Source: Candidatus Omnitrophica bacterium CG02_land_8_20_14_3_00__42_8 (lineage in GTDB: Bacteria > Omnitrophota > Gorgyraeia > Gorgyraeales > Gorgyraeaceae). From it: DNA of 11,548 nt. Shown here one piece after another: positions 6,163-11,548 of this stretch; position 1 is the first letter of the stretch, and each line of letters starts with the position of its first letter. The DNA lies in the NCBI GenBank assembly GCA_002780805.1, contig PEUD01000053.1, forward strand, positions 1-11,548, given 5' to 3'. Under the pieces are notes generated by a model. It made no database searches. It was not told the DNA's origin and saw only the letters and a list, made by a program, of their open reading frames with translations. Both the position numbers and the translations under genes were made by a program.

Positions 6163-7554
6163 ATGAATATACAATCATGCTTCGGCATAGCGCTTCACAT
6201 GCACCAGCCTATTATCCCGGCAGGGGGGGATGACCTCAGGACAGCAAGGCTTATTTCAAACCTTCAATATATGATGGAGCATCAGGATACAGGAGATAAT
6301 CATAATGCCCCTGTGTTTTTAAAATGTTATTCCAGGATATCTGATTTTGTGAGAGACCTTGCGGGACAGGGCAAGGCCCCGCGCATAATGCTGGATTATT
6401 CAGGGGATCTTCTGTGGGGACTTAAAGATATGGGCGAGCAAAGAGTCCTTGATAATCTGAAGCGTGTAACCAGTGATAAAAAATACTGGGAATACGTTGA
6501 ATGGCTCGGCACCATGTGGTCTCATTCTGTAGTCAGCTCTACGCCCGTGCCTGATATAAGGCTTCACATAAAGGCGTGGCAGGAAACGTTCGGCGCTATA
6601 TTCGGCATAAAAGCCCTTGAAAGGGTAAAAGGATTTTCAGCGCCTGAGATGCACCTGCCGATACATCCTGATGTTTGTTTTGAATACGTGAAGGCCCTTA
6701 AGGAATGCGGTTACAGATGGCTTATGGCCCAGGAGCATACAATAGAAAACATGGACGGAAGCCCCCTACGAAGGCCGCATTTTCCGCATAAGTTAATCGC
6801 CAGGAATTCTCTGGGCGAAAAACTTGAGATAACGGTCATTGTAAAGACCCAAGGGTCTGATAATAAACTTATCGGTCAAATGCAGCCATATTATGAAGCT
6901 AAAACTTTAAGCCATGAAAAATACTGCGGGGTAGATCTCCCGCCTTTTGTGGCCCAGATAGGAGACGGAGAAAATGGCGGGGTCATGATGAATGAATTTC
7001 CCAGCGCGTATAAGATTGCTTTTCAGGAAATATCCAAAGAAGGCACAGTCAGCATGAATGGCACGGAATATCTTGAATTTGTAAAACACGCGGGCCTGGC
7101 TGAAGATTCATTTATGCCTGTTCAGCCTGTTTCTCAGAGTAAGATATGGGAATTTTTAAAAGAATATTCTCATGGCGCAGCTGACAGGGCTATTGAAAAA
7201 GTAAAACAAAAATATCCGGGTTTCAGCCTGGAGAAGGCGTCATGGACAAATGATAAAGACTGGGTAAAAGGTTACGAAGATATAATGGACCCTATAACCA
7301 AGTTTAGCGCAGCATTTCATAAGAAATTTGATGATGAATTGAGCAGGGGGCGGTCACTGACCGCTCCTACATACAAAAAAGCGCTTTTTTATCTTTTATT
7401 ATCGCAGACCAGCTGTTTCCGTTACTGGGGCACAGGCATATGGACAGATTACGCGAAAGAGATCTGCCGCAGGGGCATGGAAATAATAAATAAATCGCAG
7501 GGGACGGTTTCAAACCGTCCCCTGTTAAACGTTGACAAGGATTTTTTTATCTGA
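6163..7554 (+). CDS. GH57 family glycoside hydrolase/transferase, uncharacterised subfamily
   Basis: This 463-residue GH57 protein is predicted to act on alpha-glucan (amylase-, pullulanase- or transferase-like); the precise activity is not clear. Motif 1 is ALHMHQPIIPAGG (10-22). The nucleophile region is GFSAPEMHLP (157-166, E162), and IGDGENGGVMMNEFP (266-280) supplies the likely acid/base D268. The C-terminal TSCFRYWGTGIWTDYAKEICRR (split here: TSCFRYWG, TGIWTDYAKEICRR; about 416-437) is typical of this type. ATG 6163 with GAGG four bases upstream is preferred because homologous sequence begins there. ATG 6130 (GGAG at 6120-6123) is possible and would add 11 residues, mostly encoded by repeat element B. 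Two palindromes are translated in frame (residues 395-402 and 446-454); the last one forms most of the C-terminal tail. The stop codon overlaps a predicted promoter. Confidence 0.88.
   Translation: MNIQSCFGIALHMHQPIIPAGGDDLRTARLISNLQYMMEHQDTGDNHNAPVFLKCYSRISDFVRDLAGQGKAPRIMLDYSGDLLWGLKDMGEQRVLDNLKRVTSDKKYWEYVEWLGTMWSHSVVSSTPVPDIRLHIKAWQETFGAIFGIKALERVKGFSAPEMHLPIHPDVCFEYVKALKECGYRWLMAQEHTIENMDGSPLRRPHFPHKLIARNSLGEKLEITVIVKTQGSDNKLIGQMQPYYEAKTLSHEKYCGVDLPPFVAQIGDGENGGVMMNEFPSAYKIAFQEISKEGTVSMNGTEYLEFVKHAGLAEDSFMPVQPVSQSKIWEFLKEYSHGAADRAIEKVKQKYPGFSLEKASWTNDKDWVKGYEDIMDPITKFSAAFHKKFDDELSRGRSLTAPTYKKALFYLLLSQTSCFRYWGTGIWTDYAKEICRRGMEIINKSQGTVSNRPLLNVDKDFFI
7346..7368. repeat. Imperfect palindrome inside GH57 no. 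2
   Basis: GGCGGTCA and TGACCGCT pair around C7357, and the run continues as GGGGGCGGTCA against TGACCGCTCCT with two G-T wobbles. It is read as RGRSLTAP (residues 395-402), in a surface-like region just before a conserved helix. The GGGG(C)-rich arm and the following CCTACATAC resemble the palindrome in GH57 no. 4. Confidence 0.7.
7498..7524. repeat. Perfect palindrome at the 3' end of GH57 no. 2
   Basis: CAGGGGACGGTTT (7498-7510) and AAACCGTCCCCTG (7512-7524) are perfect 13-base inverted copies around one base. They encode QGTVSNRPL near the C-terminus. The palindrome sits seven bases before the -35 of the next promoter. It is not followed by a T-run at hairpin distance, so it is not a standard terminator. 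The GGGGACGG arm type is known to me as a common interspersed repeat in several uncultivated bacterial genomes. Confidence 0.85.
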
Positions 7555-7560
7555 TATATT
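7532..7560 (+). promoter_or_regulatory. Near-consensus sigma-70 promoter of the DUF2934-GH57-glgA unit
   Basis: TTGACA (7532-7537, 6 of 6), a 17-base spacer, and TATATT (7555-7560, 5 of 6) are seen. Transcription would begin near 7567, leaving a leader of about 82 bases. It overlaps the last codons and the stop of the upstream GH57 gene, so the downstream genes can be expressed separately from the GT4-DUF4912-GH57 unit. Confidence 0.75.
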
Positions 7561-7583
7561 TGTTAAAATACAATAGGCCCCTT

Positions 7584-7609
7584 CCTGCCACAGAAACAAT
7601 GGCGGGTCG
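7584..7609. repeat. Inverted copy of element A hairpin in the leader
   Basis: Bases 7587-7609 are the exact reverse complement of 4293-4315 (23 of 23). Here CCTGCCA (7584-7590) can pair with TGGCGGG (7600-7606) with one G-U pair around a nine-base loop. It lies in the predicted 5' leader of the next gene. Confidence 0.85.
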
Positions 7610-7612
7610 GGA

Positions 7613-7637
7613 TCAAATTTTGTTTTACAAAATTTGA
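7613..7637 (+). promoter_or_regulatory. Perfect leader hairpin next to ribosome binding site
   Basis: TCAAATTTTG (7613-7622) and CAAAATTTGA (7628-7637) form a perfect 10-bp stem around TTTTA. The stem ends one base before the Shine-Dalgarno AGGAGG (7639-7644), which stays single-stranded four bases before ATG 7649. It may keep the ribosome binding site open or control access to it. It is also a possible protein-binding dyad in DNA. Confidence 0.55.
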
Positions 7638-7648
7638 GAGGAGGAACA

Positions 7649-7846
7649 ATGATTCGTAAACTGAAGAAGGCATTGGAATCCGCTATGGGCGATAATTCCA
7701 AGCGCGTAAGCAGGGAAGAGTTCATGCAATTAGTCCAGAAAAAGTCGTATGAACTTTATGAAAAAAGAGGATGTCAATCGGGCAATGACCTGGAAGACTG
7801 GCTTAATGCCGAAAGATTAGTAAAAGAAGAGCTCGGAGTAAAATGA
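7649..7846 (+). CDS. DUF2934 small protein
   Basis: This 65-residue protein begins MIRKLKKALESAMGD and contains a DUF2934 domain (about residues 22-61): VSREEFMQLVQKKSYELYEK, then RGCQSGNDLEDWLNAERLV. The conserved core is the aromatic YELYEKRG followed by DLEDWL. It is short, charged and probably helical, without signal peptide or membrane segment. The function of DUF2934 is unknown. ATG 7649, four bases after AGGAGG, is the start; a TTG at 7634 in the same frame would put the Shine-Dalgarno sequence inside the gene. The stop overlaps the ATG of the next GH57 gene (ATGA), so the two are translationally coupled. A chaperone or regulatory partner of the coupled enzyme is possible but only a guess. 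Confidence 0.88.
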   Translation: MIRKLKKALESAMGDNSKRVSREEFMQLVQKKSYELYEKRGCQSGNDLEDWLNAERLVKEELGVK

Positions 7847-9054
7847 TATATTGGGCGCCGCTTCTACATTTTTACCAGCCTCCGACGCAGTCTCATGGAG
7901 TCCTGGCGAAGATTTGCGGAGAATCTTACAGGCCGTTAATAAAGGTTTTTAAAGAGCATCCTGAATCCAGGGTTACCGTGAATATGTGCGGGGTGCTCAC
8001 TGAGATGCTGGCTGATCACGGATACCAGGATATTTTAAAAGGACTGAAAGATCTAGGCCAGGATGGCCAGGTAGAATTTGTAGAATCCAGCAAATTTCAT
8101 GCGATACTGCCTTTGATCCCAAAGACAGAGGTTAAAAGGCAGATAGAATTAAATAAAATTACCAACCTATCTTTTTTCAATGATAGCTATAAGACAAGAG
8201 GTTTTTTCCTGCCTGAGATGTGTTATTCTGACGCTGTGGGTTCTATCGTGCGTGGCATGGGCTATGAATGGATCATAGTCAGCGGGATAGCGAATCAGGG
8301 GAAGTGGCCAATGGACTATGTGACATCTTTTAAACTCAGCTCAGGCTCAATGAAGGCGTTTTTCAGGGATGACATAATCAGCAATATGATAAGTTTCAAG
8401 AATATTGATGCTGTCAGCTTTGTATCAAGGATTAAAGAGCTGGCTGAAGGGAAACAAGATGCCTATATAATAACGGCAATGGACGCGGAGACATTCGGCC
8501 ATCATATCCATGGCTGGGAAAATATATTTCTTGGGAAACTCTATGAAATCATAAAAGATTCCAAGGAAGTAAAAGCGGTTAAGATCAGCGATTTATTGGA
8601 AAAATTTCCTGCAGTGAAGGGGAGGCATCCACGGCCTTCTTCATGGAGCACTTCTAATGAAGAAATAATGGCGGGAAACTATTATCCGCTGTGGAATACG
8701 CCTCATAACAATATCCATAGATTGCAGTGGGAACACATGAACATGTGTTTAGAGATATTTCAAGAAGCAGGGAATAAAAAGGATATTGAAAAATCCGCGT
8801 TGTTTTTTAATACGGCGCGCGGCGCATTAGACATGGCTTTGCACAGCTGTCAGTTCTGGTGGGCTAATAAAGACAGGATGTGGAGTGAAAATCTTATAAA
8901 TAAAGGCCTTATTTTACAGGAAGAAGCAATATTGAACGCATATCTCGCAGTAGCTAATTCCGGATGCAGGCCTTCCGAAAAGAAAAGATGTTATAATAAA
9001 GTAATTGCGGCAAGATATGTAGCCGGGAAGATAAGAGACGAGATGCTACGATGA
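7843..9054 (+). CDS. GH57 family protein, short (amylase-like) subfamily
   Basis: This 403-residue GH57 protein is predicted to hydrolyse or transfer alpha-linked glucans. Motif 1 reads LHFYQPPTQ (8-16), with Tyr where most GH57 enzymes have the His of HQP. The nucleophile region is GFFLPEMCYSD (120-130, E125) and the acid/base region is TAMDAETFGHH (211-221, D214), so both catalytic carboxylates are present. SSWSTSNEEI (266-275) and HSCQFWWANKDRMW (about 344-357) are likely helical C-terminal parts of the family. There is no signal peptide, so it should act in the cytoplasm. The ATG overlaps the DUF2934 stop. GlgA follows after 28 bases, within the same transcription unit. Whether it is an amylase, a debranching enzyme or a transferase cannot be decided. 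Confidence 0.87.
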   Translation: MIYWAPLLHFYQPPTQSHGVLAKICGESYRPLIKVFKEHPESRVTVNMCGVLTEMLADHGYQDILKGLKDLGQDGQVEFVESSKFHAILPLIPKTEVKRQIELNKITNLSFFNDSYKTRGFFLPEMCYSDAVGSIVRGMGYEWIIVSGIANQGKWPMDYVTSFKLSSGSMKAFFRDDIISNMISFKNIDAVSFVSRIKELAEGKQDAYIITAMDAETFGHHIHGWENIFLGKLYEIIKDSKEVKAVKISDLLEKFPAVKGRHPRPSSWSTSNEEIMAGNYYPLWNTPHNNIHRLQWEHMNMCLEIFQEAGNKKDIEKSALFFNTARGALDMALHSCQFWWANKDRMWSENLINKGLILQEEAILNAYLAVANSGCRPSEKKRCYNKVIAARYVAGKIRDEMLR

Positions 9055-9082
9055 CAACGGGATAGGTAATGAAAGGACGATC

Positions 9083-10513
9083 ATGAATATTTTATTAATT
9101 TCCCCGGAAGTTTTTCCATTTGCAAAGACAGGCGGACTGGCAGACGTAGCCGGCGCCTTGCCCGAAGCACTTGCTAAAAAAGGCCATAAGGTAAGCGTGG
9201 CCCTCCCTTATTACCAGCTGGTCAAGAAAAACGGATTCAAACCCGTGCTTTTTAAAAAGAATATATCCCTGAGGATAAATAACAGGGAAGAGCTTTTTAA
9301 TCTGCTGCTATTGAAGCATAATGGAGTCGACATATATTTTATAGAGAAAAATGAATATTACGACAGGGAATTTTTATACGGCACGCCCCAAGGCGATTAC
9401 CAGGACAACGCGTTCAGGTTTGCGTTTTACGCAAAGGCAATACTCGCGTCTATCAAGGATATAGGAAAGCAAGATATATATCATTGCAATGACTGGCAGT
9501 CAGGCCTGATACCTTTATATATCAAGACGCATTATAAGGGAGATCCGATGTTTAATAACGTAAAGGTGCTTTTCACGATACATAACATGGCTTATCAGGG
9601 CCTTTTTGTTAAAGATGTAGTTCCATACCTGGATATCTCATGGGATTTATTCACTCCGTTCGGGGTTGAATTCTGGGATAAATTAAGTTTCATGAAAGCA
9701 GGCATAATTTTTTCAGACGCTATAAGCACTGTCAGCAAAGGTTACAGCAAAGAAATACTTAGTTCTGAATTCGGATGCGGCTTGGATGGTTTATTAAAAA
9801 GCAGGGAAAAAGACCTTTACGGCATAACTAACGGCGTGGATTATTCTCTGTGGAATCCGGCCATTGATAAATTTATAGCCAGGAAATACGATGAAAGAGA
9901 TTTAAGCGGCAAGGCTGAATGCAAGAAAGACCTGGCCAAGGCGTTCAAAATAAAATACAATGCCAGACGGCCTCTGATAGCGATGATAACCAGGCTCGCC
10001 GAGCAAAAAGGCATAGACCTCGTAGTTAACATCATGAAAGATATTTTAAAGGAAGCTGATTTTGTTATACTCGGCTTCGGGGATGAGAAATATAATAATA
10101 TATTCAAAGGCCTGGCTAAGAAATATAAAGGCAGGGTAGGCGTGAGCGTAAAATTTGACAATGCCCTGTCTCATAAGATAGAAGCGGGCGCTGATATGTT
10201 TTTAATGCCTTCCAGATATGAGCCCTGCGGCCTAAACCAGATGTACAGCCTCAAATATGCGACTGTCCCCGTGGTAAGGGCAGTAGGCGGCCTGGACGAT
10301 ACAATTCAGAATTTCAACGCGGCTACTAAAAAGGGGAACGGATTTAAATTTAAAGACGCTACCAATGGAGCGCTTTCAGGGGCGATTAAAGACGCTGTGA
10401 CTGTATTCAAGAATAAAAAACTCTGGGGCGGGCTTCTTAAAAACTGCGTTGCTTGCGGCTATTCATGGGAATCTTCCGCGGAACAATACCTAAAATTATA
10501 TAAAAACCTGTAA
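9083..10513 (+). CDS. glgA: Glycogen synthase, GT5 family
   Basis: GlgA transfers glucose from ADP-glucose (usual bacterial donor) to the non-reducing end of alpha-1,4-glucan. At 476 residues it has normal length. The N-terminal ISPEVFPFAKTGGLADVAGA segment (6-25) holds the donor-binding KTGGL (15-19). Further family marks are HCNDWQS (134-140), TIHNMAYQG (165-173), STVSKGYSKEI (215-225), ITNGVDYSLWNP (248-259), TRLAEQKG (303-310, R304 and K309) and MPSRYEPCGLNQMYSLKYA (375-393) with E380. Conserved AVGGLDDTI (400-408) follows. AAGGA five bases before ATG 9083 is the ribosome binding site. It is the only unmistakable textbook glycogen gene here and gives the locus its meaning. It coexists with the GT4 synthase-like protein, so the two probably divide the work (initiation or different donor versus elongation). 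Confidence 0.97.
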   Translation: MNILLISPEVFPFAKTGGLADVAGALPEALAKKGHKVSVALPYYQLVKKNGFKPVLFKKNISLRINNREELFNLLLLKHNGVDIYFIEKNEYYDREFLYGTPQGDYQDNAFRFAFYAKAILASIKDIGKQDIYHCNDWQSGLIPLYIKTHYKGDPMFNNVKVLFTIHNMAYQGLFVKDVVPYLDISWDLFTPFGVEFWDKLSFMKAGIIFSDAISTVSKGYSKEILSSEFGCGLDGLLKSREKDLYGITNGVDYSLWNPAIDKFIARKYDERDLSGKAECKKDLAKAFKIKYNARRPLIAMITRLAEQKGIDLVVNIMKDILKEADFVILGFGDEKYNNIFKGLAKKYKGRVGVSVKFDNALSHKIEAGADMFLMPSRYEPCGLNQMYSLKYATVPVVRAVGGLDDTIQNFNAATKKGNGFKFKDATNGALSGAIKDAVTVFKNKKLWGGLLKNCVACGYSWESSAEQYLKLYKNL

Positions 10514-10515
10514 AG

Positions 10516-10624
10516 AATCGCGGAACTACGCGGAAGCCGGCCTTCGGCCAGACGCGGAAAAACGCGGAAATTAGAGTTTAATTTCTGCGTAGTTCTGCGT
10601 TATGTTCCGCGTGTTTCCGCGATT
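10516..10624. repeat. Long inverted repeat of ten-base ACGCGGAA units
   Basis: AATCGCGGAA (10516-10525) pairs with TTCCGCGATT (10615-10624). Inside the left half are units TCGCGGAACT, ACGCGGAAGC, ACGCGGAAAA and ACGCGGAAAT at 10518, 10528, 10552 and 10562. The right half has TTCTGCGT (10583 and 10593) and TTCCGCGT (10605). ACGCGGAAATTA (10562-10573) pairs at 11 of 12 positions with TAATTTCTGCGT (10579-10590). A GGCC-TTC-GGCC hairpin (10539-10549) interrupts the left half. It fills most of the gap between glgA and the fourth GH57 gene. Confidence 0.85.
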
Positions 10625-10651
10625 AGTAACGCGATAAAAGTAGATAGCAAT

Positions 10652-11548
10652 ATGAATAAAATATATTTTGGGATGTGTTTACATTTTCACCAGCCTGTCG
10701 GCAATTTTGATAATATATTCGAGAGGGCCTATCAGAATTGTTACAAACCTTTCTTAGATGTATTTGAAAAATACCCTGATATAAAAATGTCAATGCACTT
10801 TTCAGGATGCCTCCTGGATTATTTCGAAGATAAGCATCCTGATTTTCTGGACAGGGTCAAGGTAATGGCGGATAGAGGCCAGGTGGAGATATTGGGCGGT
10901 GGTTATTACGAGCCTATTTTTACAAGCATACCCGAGAAGGACAGGATAGGCCAGATAAAGATGATGGATAGCTACGTTAAGAAAAAGTTCGGGCAGAAGG
11001 CGCAGGGTATATGGACGCCCGAAAGGGTATGGGCGCCTGAACTTGCCAAGGATTTTAACAAGGCAGGAATAAAATATTCTATTCTGGACGACGAACATTT
11101 TATAAAAGCGGGTTTGGATAAAGATGAGTTATTCGGTTATTTCACGACAGGCGAAACAAATAAAGAGATAGCGATTTTTCCTTCAAGTAAAAAGCTTAGA
11201 TATATGATACCTTTTAAAATGCCCGGGGAGATCATGAATTATTTTAAAGAAGTAGGGGGCAGGCATGCCTGCCCCCTACTTACATACGGGGATGACGCTG
11301 AAAAATTCGGGGAATGGCCTTTTACCTATGACTGGGTGTATAAAAAAGGGTGGCTTAATAAATTTTTTGAAGAATTATCCAGAAATAAAGAACGGGTCGT
11401 GACCGTAAGACTGTCGGATTATCTGAAATCAAACCAGCCCGTGAAAAAAATAAAGATTCCTGAGGCATCATATCAGGAGATGATAGAGTGGTCGCACGGT
11501 TCGTGGATGAATTTCCTGAAAAAATATCCTGAAACAAATCAAATGGTC
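10652..11548 (+). CDS. GH57 4-alpha-glucanotransferase / alpha-amylase-like (3' end outside window)
   Basis: This is the first 299 residues of a GH57 enzyme of the Thermococcus litoralis 4-alpha-glucanotransferase type, cut by the right edge; a large C-terminal beta domain is expected beyond it. The start ATG 10652 gives MNKIYFGMCLHFHQPVGNFD, with motif 1 HFHQPVGN at 11-18. Motif 2 is EILGGGYYEPI (79-89). Motif 3 is IWTPERVWAPEL (120-131) with nucleophile E124. Motif 4 is TYGDDAEKFGEWP (211-223) with acid/base D214 or D215. In T. litoralis these are E123 and D214, an excellent fit. A perfect 32-base palindrome encodes about residues 200-210, directly before motif 4. No good Shine-Dalgarno sequence is visible. 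It would disproportionate or hydrolyse maltodextrins; which one is not decided by sequence. Confidence 0.9.
   Translation, partial: MNKIYFGMCLHFHQPVGNFDNIFERAYQNCYKPFLDVFEKYPDIKMSMHFSGCLLDYFEDKHPDFLDRVKVMADRGQVEILGGGYYEPIFTSIPEKDRIGQIKMMDSYVKKKFGQKAQGIWTPERVWAPELAKDFNKAGIKYSILDDEHFIKAGLDKDELFGYFTTGETNKEIAIFPSSKKLRYMIPFKMPGEIMNYFKEVGGRHACPLLTYGDDAEKFGEWPFTYDWVYKKGWLNKFFEELSRNKERVVTVRLSDYLKSNQPVKKIKIPEASYQEMIEWSHGSWMNFLKKYPETNQMV
11250..11281. repeat. Perfect 32-bp palindrome within GH57 no. 4
   Basis: AAGTAGGGGGCAGGCA (11250-11265) and TGCCTGCCCCCTACTT (11266-11281) are perfect 16-base inverted copies with no loop. The element is translated in frame as EVGGRHACPLL, just before the acid/base motif TYGDDAEKFG. 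Its base composition differs sharply from the AT-rich surrounding sequence, which suggests insertion. Confidence 0.9.

Noticed and set aside
7498..7524. Rho-independent terminator of GH57 no. 2
   Set aside because: The hairpin lies before the stop codon and no T-run follows it directly; the T-run at 7542 is 17 bases away.
7634..7648. TTG start for the DUF2934 gene
   Set aside because: It would place the AGGAGG Shine-Dalgarno sequence inside the gene; ATG 7649 is correctly spaced.
10516..10624. CRISPR array
   Set aside because: Units are about ten bases apart with no spacers and are present in both orientations; it is an inverted repeat array.
10802..11098. Minus-strand frame opposite the fourth GH57 gene
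   Set aside because: The + strand frame there shows all GH57 motifs; the opposite frame has no recognisable features.

Overview
This window is a glycogen / alpha-glucan metabolism locus, with every gene on the + strand, from an AT-leaning bacterium. Four different GH57 enzymes, DUF4912 and DUF2934 proteins, a one-domain CBM48 protein and many GC-rich palindromic repeats together suggest a candidate-phylum lineage such as Omnitrophota. That assignment is an inference from gene style; no marker gene is present.

Layout. Positions 1-1352 hold a NarL/FixJ-type two-component pair: a histidine kinase cut by the left edge and its overlapping response regulator. Positions 1353-1471 are a dense regulatory segment with nested inverted repeats, a good sigma-70-like promoter, a CRP-like palindrome and a very strong ribosome binding site. 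It drives a 91-residue CBM48 glycogen-binding protein (1472-1747), which is closed by a clear intrinsic terminator. Next come a GT4 glycogen-synthase-like glycosyltransferase (1803-2963), an overlapping DUF4912 protein (2947-4272), a GH57 branching enzyme (4392-6011) and a second, uncharacterised GH57 (6163-7554). A near-consensus promoter lies at the end of that gene. It precedes a DUF2934 small protein (7649-7846), a translationally coupled third GH57 (7843-9054), a GT5 glycogen synthase GlgA (9083-10513) and a fourth GH57 of the 4-alpha-glucanotransferase type (10652 to the right edge, incomplete).

How it works together. The two synthases (GT4 and GT5) would lengthen alpha-1,4 chains. The branching enzyme would add alpha-1,6 branches, and the glucanotransferase-like and uncharacterised GH57 enzymes would rearrange or hydrolyse chains. 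CBM48 and perhaps DUF4912 would bind polymer or help assembly. No ADP-glucose pyrophosphorylase, phosphorylase or GH13 enzyme is in the window.

The most unusual property is the number of palindromic elements. Some sit in frame inside coding sequences (DUF4912, GH57 no. 2 twice, GH57 no. 4 next to its catalytic motif). Others form predicted branched structures between genes, and one provides the end of a protein and its stop codon. No stretch over 300 bases lacks a gene; the largest gap is about 150 bases (6012-6162) and is occupied by such an element.
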